64,000 nucleotides of DNA from a virus. The stretch covers positions 124,001 through 188,000 of the IMG/VR virus record IMGVR_UViG_3300046543_000266; one strand, 5' to 3'. Shown here piece by piece: positions 58,128 through 64,000 of this stretch. Numbering within the stretch: the stretch's first letter is position 1; every line of letters starts with the position of its first letter. The notes under the pieces are model-generated. The model worked only from the letters and a program-made list of their open reading frames with translations, did not search any database and had not been told where the DNA came from. The translations under genes and the position numbers were made by a program.

Positions 58128-58832
58128 TTAGTAGGTGAGAACGAACTTGCGGAATCCGTCAGGTGTGTTCTCGATGGAAGGGTAGCCAGTGGCCTCGACG
58201 TTGTACTTGGTGACGCCGTGCTCGACCGTGGTGGCGGGAACCATCAGACCACGCAGTTCGAAGTCGTCGAACAGATACTCTTCCATCGTGGCTGCGTTGA
58301 TAACGCGCCACTGATTGGTGTGGCCGTCCGAATGCGTGTTGTACCGGATGTAGTACTTCTTGTGACCGGTCGTCACCACCTTGGCGATCTGACGTGCTTC
58401 CTTGTCGAACTCTTCGGCGCTCTCCAGATAGTTGCCGATCTGATAGTCCACCTCATCGTACTTGGGCGGCACGTACATCTTGTTCGTGTCCTCGAAGCGG
58501 CCCTTGTCGATGGTGTTCATCCACACCTTGAACACGTCGTCTGTGTGATCGAGGAACTGTTCTTGGAACGCGTTGCGCGTGGTTGCCAGCGGACACACGA
58601 AGTCGACGATAACCCAATGGCCTTGGAAGTGCAGCATCCGAGCCAACTGACCGAGAGTGGTTGCTTGCTTGACGCGGTCCAGGTTGGAGAAGCCCAGATG
58701 CGACGTGATGGTGCTACGCGCCCAGTCAGCGTTGACGTGGATGGCGTTCAGCTTCTGTTGGAGAACCTTTGCCAACGTGGTCTTGCCGCTGCCGGGCAAA
58801 CCCTGAATGAAGATGACTTTGTTTTGGCTCAT
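58128..58832 (-). CDS. P-loop kinase, adenylylsulfate-kinase-like
   Basis: 234 residues. FIQGLPGSGKTTLAKVLQQKL is the Walker A loop (10-18). VNADWARSTITSHLGFSNLDRVKQATTLGQLARMLHFQGHWVIVDFVCPLATTRNAF matches APS kinase step by step (NxDxxR, LGFSxxDR, G.VVI.xFxxP...R). MYVPPKYDEVDYQI takes the place of the APS-kinase lid. The last ~75 residues (WRVINAATMEEYLFDDFELRGLMVPATTVEHGVTKYNVEATG) are an added domain. It may make PAPS for the sulfotransferase, or be the separate hmdU-DNA kinase; the sequence alone cannot decide. Confidence 0.72.
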   Translation of the reverse strand: MSQNKVIFIQGLPGSGKTTLAKVLQQKLNAIHVNADWARSTITSHLGFSNLDRVKQATTLGQLARMLHFQGHWVIVDFVCPLATTRNAFQEQFLDHTDDVFKVWMNTIDKGRFEDTNKMYVPPKYDEVDYQIGNYLESAEEFDKEARQIAKVVTTGHKKYYIRYNTHSDGHTNQWRVINAATMEEYLFDDFELRGLMVPATTVEHGVTKYNVEATGYPSIENTPDGFRKFVLTY

Positions 58833-58887
58833 GATGGTTTGTTGTGTGTAGAGAGGGAAGAGCAGTAAAACTAGGAAGAGCGATTTT

Positions 58888-59280
58888 TCAGGCGGTGCGA
58901 GCCGAGGCTTGGTACGGCTTCATGCGCGTGTGGTGGACGATGATGTACTGCGACCGGCCGCCACGCGACATGTGATCAGCGTTGACCCATTGCCGTTCGC
59001 GCGGAAGGAACGCATCGGTGAACACGTAAATGTTGCTGTCGATACGGCACAGGAACCCTTCTGCCTTCTGAGCCGCAGTTGCCAGCAACGTCCGGTCCTG
59101 GATCTCCTCGTAGTTACGGCCGAGATGCTCGTACGTCGAGGGGTCCACGATGACGTGGGTGGTGAGCCGCGGATCGATGGTCACCAAGAAGTCCGGGATG
59201 GTCGTGAACTCCTGACGGGCCAGACCCATCGGGAAGTCCTTGTTCTTGTACACCTGGACAGGCTTGATCGGATTAGTCAC
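58888..59280 (-). CDS. Hypothetical protein
   Basis: 130 residues from GTG 59280, preceded by GGAG at seven bases; an upstream ATG frame would overlap the small membrane gene fully. No family recognised. Alpha/beta-looking: PVQVYKNKDFPMGLARQEFTTIPDF, VIVDPSTYEHLGRNYEEIQDRTLLATAAQKAEGFLCRIDSNIYVF. Lies in the early/accessory end of the minus-strand block. Confidence 0.55.
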   Translation of the reverse strand: MTNPIKPVQVYKNKDFPMGLARQEFTTIPDFLVTIDPRLTTHVIVDPSTYEHLGRNYEEIQDRTLLATAAQKAEGFLCRIDSNIYVFTDAFLPRERQWVNADHMSRGGRSQYIIVHHTRMKPYQASARTA

Positions 59281-59413
59281 GAGTGTTCTCCAGTGCTTTA
59301 CGGCGACGCATTGCACGCACGTCATGAGCAACCTGACGTAACGTGTGAATGATGACTGCTAATGCCACGACGCCGAGCGCCAACATTATAGCGGATTGCA
59401 GCCGGGGTTCCAT
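59273..59413 (-). CDS. Small membrane protein, 46 residues
   Basis: Frame from ATG 59413 to TAA 59273: MEPRLQSAIMLALGVVALAV and onward. One transmembrane helix (about 8-24) followed by a basic helix (LRQVAHDVRAMRRRKALE). Its end overlaps the GTG of the next gene by eight bases. The single helix plus basic tail resembles small phage inner-membrane proteins; not clearly a holin, although the spanin genes lie 3.5 kb away. Confidence 0.5.
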   Translation of the reverse strand: MEPRLQSAIMLALGVVALAVIIHTLRQVAHDVRAMRRRKALENTRD

Positions 59414-59437
59414 AGTGAAGATCCTTCAAATTGACTA

Positions 59438-59590
59438 TTACAGATTGGCCTTCTCTTTCGGGTCGCAGCACGTTGCTTCGATTGGGATAACGAAGCAGCA
59501 CCACCAACAGCGTTTGGTATCCGGACCAACTACAAACGGGAAGGGGTGCGGCGACGGCGGTTCGGTGTTCTCCCCCACGTCGTTTTCCAT
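59438..59590 (-). CDS. Small Cys-rich protein, 50 residues
   Basis: Frame from ATG 59590 to TAA 59438. The C-terminal half KRCWWCCFVIPIEATCCDPKEK has five Cys (28, 31, 32, 41, 42), likely a metal-binding knuckle; the N-terminal half is Pro-rich. Starts one base before the preceding gene's stop region. Function unknown. Confidence 0.45.
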   Translation of the reverse strand: MENDVGENTEPPSPHPFPFVVGPDTKRCWWCCFVIPIEATCCDPKEKANL

Positions 59591-59591
59591 G

Positions 59592-59876
59592 TTAGCGGCG
59601 ACCCTTCGTATTGAACTTGGCCTGTTGCCGCTGCTGGAAACGCTTCTGGTCTTGACGCTGGATCTTCAGTTCGTGACGCTTGTTCGCTTCGTCGTGGTTG
59701 AAGTCGGATGCAGGTGCCTGACACGGCGTATCGTCATAGTCATGTAGCTCGCGACGTTTACGCTGTTCGATGCTCGGTGTGCTCTCGTGAACGGCGCCCT
59801 GACTGGCGAGCATAGCCATTGCTGCGACTGCCGAAATGCTGGAGCGACCACCAAGTCCAATGCGACGCTGTGTCAT
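59592..59876 (-). CDS. Small basic hypothetical protein
   Basis: 94 residues. A short hydrophobic stretch near the N-terminus (ISAVAAMAMLASQGAV) is followed by a long charged helix (DEANKRHELKIQRQDQKRFQQRQQAKFNTKGRR). The Arg-rich end recalls the next two upstream genes. It overlaps the upstream gene by four bases. Function unknown; nucleic-acid binding is possible. Confidence 0.5.
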   Translation of the reverse strand: MTQRRIGLGGRSSISAVAAMAMLASQGAVHESTPSIEQRKRRELHDYDDTPCQAPASDFNHDEANKRHELKIQRQDQKRFQQRQQAKFNTKGRR

Positions 59877-60064
59877 TTGCGACGTCTCCCTGTTCTAGCG
59901 CGGCGCTGTGCCTTGCGTTTGTGGTGTAGCTTGCGTAGCGCCCGGACGCGGTTGACTTCATACGCCATAAGACGTAGCTGTGAGTCAGTCAGAATACGAT
60001 AGTCAACCGCCCCCGGAACCTCGACCCATGTGAACTTCAATGGTTGTGGAAAGTAGAGGCCCAT
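59873..60064 (-). CDS. Small Arg-rich protein (1)
   Basis: 63 residues from ATG 60064 (MGLYFPQPLKFTWVEVPGAV). The C-terminus KLHHKRKAQRRARTGRRRK is strongly basic and closely matches the end of the upstream gene (KRKRQKRARTGRR). A longer frame from 60142 would duplicate the upstream coding region and is rejected. Start overlaps the upstream stop (TGATG). Probably an RNA- or DNA-binding peptide. Confidence 0.5.
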   Translation of the reverse strand: MGLYFPQPLKFTWVEVPGAVDYRILTDSQLRLMAYEVNRVRALRKLHHKRKAQRRARTGRRRK

Positions 60065-60240
60065 CAACGCCTTCCGGTGCGTGCGCGCTTCTGGCGCTTG
60101 CGCTTGTTGAGCTTGAGTCTGTGTTGGCGATACAAAGCCCACAGAGTACCGAAGATCCGCCGGTTCTCAATTTCCTCGATCTGGTTAGCAAACTCTACGG
60201 CCAGTGGATCATCCAAATCGTTCATTGTCAAAGTAGGCAT
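60064..60240 (-). CDS. Small Arg-rich protein (2)
   Basis: 58 residues, MPTLTMNDLDDPLAVEFANQ and onward. Acidic N-terminal helix, then LWALYRQHRLKLNKRKRQKRARTGRR, a basic helix ending like the downstream neighbour. Its ATG at 60240 overlaps the stop of the metallopeptidase gene (TGATG). Function unknown. Confidence 0.5.
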   Translation of the reverse strand: MPTLTMNDLDDPLAVEFANQIEEIENRRIFGTLWALYRQHRLKLNKRKRQKRARTGRR

Positions 60241-61259
60241 CAACGTTTCTCCGAATTGGCCTTCGCATACGAGAACGTCTTGTCCACCAGCGACTCGACG
60301 TTCTTGGGCAGTTGCTTGCCGACCAACCGGAAGGCGATGGCCTCGGCGATCAGTTCGTTGACGTGCTTGGTGGCATACTCGGTGACGATGGGTTCAAGGT
60401 CACGCTTGGATACACCACGCGTAGGCCACAGCGCCCGGATGTCGTCCTTGAAGTCAGCCTCGAACAGCAGGTCCAGTTCCTTCACCGACAGGGAGTGGCG
60501 CTGGCTGATACTGCGCAGTATCCACTTGTAGGTGATGGTGTCCTCTTCCGACAGGATGGACCGGAAGTCTGACGGCATGTCTTCTTGACTCAGCAGCATG
60601 TCCAGCAGCTCCTGGGACTTGTCGCGCTTGATGTCCTCGACCTTGATGCTGGTATTGTACGCCCGGATCCACGCGGCATTGAGCTTCTTGCCGGTAGCGT
60701 ATTCCTTGTGGAGGTGATGGCCGAGCTCGTGGTAGATCACGTACGGATACTCCGAGAACGGCATGATCTCCGGGCGGATCTGGAACGTATGCGGCCGCAC
60801 TTCGGGCTTCTTACTGCGCTTGTAGAGGCCCGCGTACTTCTCGCCGTTGAACGGGATGACTTCCCACACGCAGGTGGAGGGGTCGATGATGAAGTCGAGG
60901 CCGTGTTGCTTCAGCACCTTGGCACACTTGTCGAACGCCGCGAACAGCTTCTTGCCGAGTTCAGCTTCGGGCTTGTAGAAGAAGTGGATGGTGCCGAAGT
61001 TGTCGTGTACCTTGCGGCCCGTATGCAGGATCGACGTATCGCAGCCGTACACCTTACCCGGAACCGGCGTCGGCCCCAGATTGACGACGATGTCCTTTGT
61101 GGACACTTCGACTGTGGACCGCAGGTTCGCGAAGTGGCAGTCCTTCTCTACTACACCAGTCACTTGATTGTTGGTCTTGCCAGTGACCTTGAACAGGAAG
61201 AGCTTGGCCTTCGTGTTGTTGGATTGGGTTCGTCCTACAGCGTAATCGCCTTTCTGCAT
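60240..61259 (-). CDS. Zincin-type metallopeptidase-like protein
   Basis: 339 residues from ATG 61259 (MQKGDYAVGRTQSNNTKAKL); the earlier frame opening lies in the terminator hairpin. YVIYHELGHHLHKEY supplies the HExxH zinc site (about residue 195) and NELIAEAIAFRLVG later could give the third, Glu, ligand. An N-terminal beta domain (~1-75) precedes GTIHFFYKPEAELGKKLFAAFDKC. Substrate is unknown: host protein, phage protein or inactive scaffold are all possible. Confidence 0.65.
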   Translation of the reverse strand: MQKGDYAVGRTQSNNTKAKLFLFKVTGKTNNQVTGVVEKDCHFANLRSTVEVSTKDIVVNLGPTPVPGKVYGCDTSILHTGRKVHDNFGTIHFFYKPEAELGKKLFAAFDKCAKVLKQHGLDFIIDPSTCVWEVIPFNGEKYAGLYKRSKKPEVRPHTFQIRPEIMPFSEYPYVIYHELGHHLHKEYATGKKLNAAWIRAYNTSIKVEDIKRDKSQELLDMLLSQEDMPSDFRSILSEEDTITYKWILRSISQRHSLSVKELDLLFEADFKDDIRALWPTRGVSKRDLEPIVTEYATKHVNELIAEAIAFRLVGKQLPKNVESLVDKTFSYAKANSEKR

Positions 61260-61300
61260 GGTGCCTTCCTGTTCGTGGATAGAGATATGGTCTGGAAACG

Positions 61301-61334
61301 AAAAATGCCCGACCCTGAGTAACAAGGCCGGGCA
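61301..61334 (-). terminator. Rho-independent terminator
   Basis: On the minus strand TGCCCGGCC pairs with GGTCGGGCA (one G-U pair) around an 11-base loop and is followed by TTTTTCG. It lies between the stop of the acidic protein gene (61355) and the metallopeptidase start. Confidence 0.85.
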
Positions 61335-61350
61335 TCCGTTACTGTACAGC

Positions 61351-61359
61351 TTATTTACT
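61351..61359 (-). promoter_or_regulatory. Late-promoter-like motif AGTAAATAA
   Basis: Exact 9-mer on the minus strand overlapping the stop of the gene at 61355, just upstream of a terminator hairpin and 92 bases from the metallopeptidase ATG. Same promoter-then-hairpin order as before recA. Confidence 0.45.
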
Positions 61360-62437
61360 GCGGATCGGCAGGTTGCACCGGGGCGACCACAACGGGTTCA
61401 GCCGGAGCCGGCGTCACAGTCAGCGTGACTGCGGGTTGCTCGGCGGGCACTTGCTGGATGGCTTCTTCGAACACAGCAGCCGGAGTAGGCGATGCCGTAA
61501 CCTCTTGCGCGTTGAGGTCGGGCGGCAAGCCAGCGCTCGTGGTGGTGACCGAGCCGTCTTCGTGCTGCACGCTGGCGACGTCTTGATGTTCAGACACGTC
61601 CGACTCTTCGACGCGGAAGTCCGACTCGTCAGTGCTCGGGTTGTCTTCGGTGCCGACCAAGACGCTGGCGTACAGGCCGTTGGTGCTGAACTCCGGGTAC
61701 ACACCGATGAAGTGCGTCCAGTACACGAGATCCGTGCCGAGCTTGGTGCGAACTTCGAAGGCGTCGACCGTGGAGTTGGTTTCCGACGGGGCGAATGCTG
61801 TGCGCAGGTTGTCGATCGTGACCTTTTCCGACAGTTCGAACAGCAGACGGTGTTGCGTGAGGTTGAACGTGCCGTTCGGATCTTGGCTGTACACCACCAG
61901 AGAATCCGTGAGTTCGCGCGCCGACAGCGGCGAATCGACCAGACCTTCTTCGACTGCGAATGCGAAGCCGACGTGCACGCCGTCGTTGCTGTTGCTGGCT
62001 GCGACAACCGGCTCGTTGTCACCGGAGAGCTCCGCCATGAGCTGTTCTGCGAGCGTGCCTTCGTTTGCGCTTTGCGGAACTTCGTCCGTGACCAGCAGAT
62101 CGACAGCGGCTTGCTCGACGGCTTCGGAGGCTTCTGCCGTTTCGGCTTCGTCGTCCGACGCGTAATCCGCCTCGTTGAATACGAACAGATTGTTGAGCTT
62201 GAGTTCGAGTTCGCCGTCGACGTTGTAGAACTTGTACATTTCGAGGAAACCGTCGATGTCGCGGTTGTACACCTTGCCGTCGTTGTCCGCGTACACGACT
62301 TGCGGCGGATGTTGCAACTGCGTCTTGGCTTTCAGCGCAGTGTTCGTGATGAACAGGAACTTCGCGGTGCGCCCGTCTTTGCGCATCCACACAGAACCGG
62401 GCGACAGGAATTCGAGTTGGGAAGCAGGAGTTGCCAT
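61355..62437 (-). CDS. Acidic hypothetical protein
   Basis: 360 residues, strongly acidic. The first ~85 residues are a compact basic/aromatic domain (GSVWMRKDGRTAKFLFITNTALKAKTQLQHPPQVVYADNDGKVYNRDIDGFLEMYKFYNVDGELELKLNNLFVF). A Glu/Ala/Ser-rich linker, a central strand-rich domain (FNLTQHRLLFELSEKVTIDNLRTAFAP, VYWTHFIGVYPEFSTNGLYASVLVG) and a Pro/Ala/Val-rich C-terminus follow. No family recognised. It is transcribed alone between a promoter-like motif and a terminator. Confidence 0.6.
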   Translation of the reverse strand: MATPASQLEFLSPGSVWMRKDGRTAKFLFITNTALKAKTQLQHPPQVVYADNDGKVYNRDIDGFLEMYKFYNVDGELELKLNNLFVFNEADYASDDEAETAEASEAVEQAAVDLLVTDEVPQSANEGTLAEQLMAELSGDNEPVVAASNSNDGVHVGFAFAVEEGLVDSPLSARELTDSLVVYSQDPNGTFNLTQHRLLFELSEKVTIDNLRTAFAPSETNSTVDAFEVRTKLGTDLVYWTHFIGVYPEFSTNGLYASVLVGTEDNPSTDESDFRVEESDVSEHQDVASVQHEDGSVTTTSAGLPPDLNAQEVTASPTPAAVFEEAIQQVPAEQPAVTLTVTPAPAEPVVVAPVQPADPQ

Positions 62438-62467
62438 TTGAATGGGATCCTTTGTAGGAAGGGTTAT

Positions 62468-62481
62468 AGGTCGGCCGACCT
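62468..62481. repeat. 14-bp palindrome AGGTCGGCCGACCT
   Basis: Perfect palindrome in the leader of the acidic protein gene; a partial copy, GGTCGGCCGA, recurs at 62521-62530 on the other side of the AGTAAATAA motif. The pair could be an operator flanking a promoter. Confidence 0.45.
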
Positions 62482-62509
62482 TGGCGTCTATTGGGTTGCT
62501 TTACGCAGT

Positions 62510-62518
62510 TTATTTACT
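62510..62518 (-). promoter_or_regulatory. Late-promoter-like motif AGTAAATAA
   Basis: Exact 9-mer on the minus strand in the 108-base gap upstream of the acidic protein gene, 73 bases from its ATG and bracketed by the GGTCGGCCGA repeats. Confidence 0.5.
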
Positions 62519-62545
62519 ATGGTCGGCCGAGTTGCTTTTTGGCGC

Positions 62546-62866
62546 TTATTTCACGGGTTTTGCCGCTGGGACCGGCGTCTTCGTGATGTCGAATGCTTCC
62601 GCAGTCAGGTCCGAGAGTTTGGCTTGCTTGTTCGCACAGGCAGTGTACATGTCTTGCCACGTCTGCGCGGTAACGAGCGTTTCGCCCTGCGCGTATTTCC
62701 GCACCGGAAGTGTTTTCATGGGCGGACATTTCTCCAGAAGTTCTGGCGGAATATTGACCTCCTCCTTCGGTGCTACGATCGGCAGCGGCGTTGCAGTGAT
62801 CGTGGGCTGACTTCCACATCCGTACAGGAGTGTGAAGACATACGACATCGCGAGATATCTTTTCAT
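62546..62866 (-). CDS. o-spanin, Rz1-like outer-membrane lipoprotein
   Basis: 106 residues. MKRYLAMSYVFTLLYGCGSQ is a short lipoprotein signal with lipobox LLYGC (Cys 17), followed by a Pro-rich mature chain (ITATPLPIVAPKEEVNIPPELLEKCPPMKTLP). Small Pro-rich lipoproteins encoded just behind an Rz-type gene are outer-membrane spanin subunits. It overlaps the i-spanin by four bases. Acts with it to fuse inner and outer membranes at the end of lysis. Confidence 0.85.
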   Translation of the reverse strand: MKRYLAMSYVFTLLYGCGSQPTITATPLPIVAPKEEVNIPPELLEKCPPMKTLPVRKYAQGETLVTAQTWQDMYTACANKQAKLSDLTAEAFDITKTPVPAAKPVK

Positions 62867-63312
62867 TTCGTAACTCCGGTTGGTGCCGACGCTTCGTCGG
62901 GATGTGCGGCCTCGTAAGCGTTTGCTGCGGCGTTGACAGGATCCGCGTCGATGATCTCGTTAATCGCAGACACGGTTGCTTCATCCCACCCGCACGACTT
63001 GGTTACGACGTCGGGAACCAGCAGCTGATACTTGGTAACTACGGAGGCGCGCGTTGACGCCGCTTTGGCGTTAGCCGTAAAAATGTCACCAGCCGCCTTC
63101 ATGGCCTTCTGCTCCAAGTCGCTGATCCGAGCGTTCTGCGCAGTGGTTTGCGCATTCTGCTGATCGACCATCTTTTGAATGGTCTTCTGCTGCTCGTTCC
63201 AGCCAGCGGTGTGTCCGCTGTCGTAGCCATTGCTGTGTCCGTAGCTGTACACTCCGAACAACGCGCCGAGTATTGCAACGGTCATGAGACCGTACTTCAC
63301 CAACGTTGACAT
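62863..63312 (-). CDS. i-spanin, Rz-like inner-membrane protein
   Basis: 149 residues. One N-terminal transmembrane helix (about 6-24, YGLMTVAILGALFGVYSYG), then a long helical periplasmic part (EQQKTIQKMVDQQNAQTTAQNARISDLEQKAMKAAGDIFTANAKAA) and C-terminal SCGWDEATVSAINEIIDA. Topology, length and pairing with the Rz1-like gene identify the inner-membrane spanin. The endolysin and holin are not adjacent in the visible sequence. Confidence 0.85.
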   Translation of the reverse strand: MSTLVKYGLMTVAILGALFGVYSYGHSNGYDSGHTAGWNEQQKTIQKMVDQQNAQTTAQNARISDLEQKAMKAAGDIFTANAKAASTRASVVTKYQLLVPDVVTKSCGWDEATVSAINEIIDADPVNAAANAYEAAHPDEASAPTGVTK

Positions 63313-63323
63313 GGTCTAACCTC

Positions 63324-64000
63324 TTAGTAGAATTTCTTTTTGATCTTTTCGAGGATCTGTTGCGGAAGATTGCCCGGATCCCAGAGCGTTACTCCTGCGG
63401 CCTTTGCTGCTTTGGACGGCTCTTCCTCGTCCTTGAAGGGAATATACGGCGACCCCTTTACCGCCCACAACCGGATGACCGACAGCTTGAACATCCGCTT
63501 GATCAGTGGCCGCAATCTCTCAGTGGCATCGATACCTGCATCGTCACCATCCATGAGCAGCACTACTTGATCGACCCCTGCGATCTCAAGTAGCTTGGCC
63601 TTGTTATCCGTCCACGACTGTGTACCGAAGATACACATAGCCGGGATGCCGTTCATGAGCAAGCGGAGTGCATCCCGCTGCCCCTCCACCAGAACAATAG
63701 TGCGACTCTTCTTCTGCACCATCATGTCGATAGCGTAGTCGAAGGGCCAGAGTCCGTGGGTAAGCGCCCATTTGCTGCCACCTTCCGCAGCCGCCAGCAG
63801 ATAGGAGGGTGCCTCCCCTGTAGGGTCTTTCTTCAAGCGCGCACGGAAGAAGCCCTGCTGCTCGCCGTTTATAATAACCGGCATGTAGATATGCTTCGTG
63901 GTTCCCCACTTCTCCCACTCGTCATTCCACTTCAGACACATACGTCCACCCAACTCGATCAGCATGTCGGTTGGGATAGTACGCCACTTCTTTCCCTTCG
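63324..64000 (-). CDS. DNA primase / primase-helicase TOPRIM part (5' end outside window)
   Basis: The frame remains open to the window end with KKWRTIPTDMLIELGGRM preceding the first internal ATG, so the gene starts outside. TIVLVEGQRDALRLLMNGIPAMCIFG gives the TOPRIM Glu, and VVLLMDGDDAGIDATERL the DxD motif, as in DnaG/T7 gp4-type primases. The upstream KHIYMPVIINGEQQGFFRARLKKD is the usual strand region before TOPRIM. It ends soon after this domain, so a helicase part is not fused on the C-terminal side. It primes DNA replication. Confidence 0.83.
   Translation of the reverse strand, partial: KGKKWRTIPTDMLIELGGRMCLKWNDEWEKWGTTKHIYMPVIINGEQQGFFRARLKKDPTGEAPSYLLAAAEGGSKWALTHGLWPFDYAIDMMVQKKSRTIVLVEGQRDALRLLMNGIPAMCIFGTQSWTDNKAKLLEIAGVDQVVLLMDGDDAGIDATERLRPLIKRMFKLSVIRLWAVKGSPYIPFKDEEEPSKAAKAAGVTLWDPGNLPQQILEKIKKKFY

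Noticed and set aside
61373-62917. 514-residue plus-strand open frame
   Set aside because: Antisense to the acidic protein and spanin genes; composition is typical of a reverse-complement shadow and it would cross a terminator and promoter region.

Overview
The window is a piece of a large double-stranded DNA tailed phage (contractile-tailed, myovirus morphology) of a Gram-negative host. The contractile-tail baseplate genes (gp25-, gp6/J-, gp27/D- and gp5/V-like), the terminase, the portal and the two-component spanin pair support this. No host can be named from the sequence. Genes are tightly packed, often with 1-4 nt ATGA/TAATG overlaps. The only bacterium-like piece is a clipped GntR winged-helix domain. 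No rRNA, canonical tRNA, CRISPR array, integrase or insertion sequence was seen.

Layout. (1) 1-17.66 kb, plus strand: an unusually rich receptor-binding region. It holds a tandem duplication of a large fibre gene plus a small partner, two fibres with an Mtd-like N-terminus, three paralogous beta-helix tailspike-type proteins, a DUF3751-like fibre and many small accessory proteins. It ends at a bidirectional terminator (17662-17699). (2) 17.7-34.0 kb, minus strand: an Acb1-like putative anti-CBASS protein, two more fibres, then (reading upstream) baseplate wedge, gp25, spike, hub, LysM protein, tail lysozyme, a tape-measure/hub candidate, a gp26/gp51-like pair and a tail-tube-fold protein. (3) 34.2-42.8 kb, minus: fibre-assembly-like protein, portal, MmcB-like nuclease, RuvC-like nuclease, large terminase and a candidate small terminase. 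Capsid, protease, sheath and main tube genes are not here. (4) 42.9-48.3 kb, minus: RecA/UvsX recombinase, an SSB with an extraordinary alternating acidic/basic tail, a sigma-factor-like protein, a SWIM protein and a GntR domain. (5) 48.3-58.8 kb, minus: a nucleotide/DNA-modification-type operon. It holds a HAD 3'-phosphatase, thymidylate-synthase-family enzyme, 5-hmdU-kinase helical-domain (aGPT-PPlase) protein, DUF4326, a sulfotransferase, three TAGT-like glycosyltransferases, two nucleotidyltransferases (one fused to an APH-type kinase) and an APS-kinase-like P-loop kinase, interrupted by an HNH/NUMOD-type homing endonuclease. (6) 58.9-64 kb, minus: tiny basic and membrane proteins, a zincin metallopeptidase, the spanins and a TOPRIM primase running off the window.

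How it fits together. Transcription on the minus strand runs right to left from replication and modification genes to tail genes. An AGTAAATA(A/G) or GCGTAAATA(A/G) motif recurs upstream of genes or operons on the minus strand. It resembles the T4 late promoter TATAAATA, and a sigma region 2-like protein (46468-47439) is a natural candidate to read it. Region 5 is the most interesting locus: its gene content predicts thymine-derived hypermodified DNA, possibly glycosylated and, speculatively, sulfated. Small genes at 17714, 47925, 59273, 59438, 59873 and 60064 were found by reading the sequence directly.
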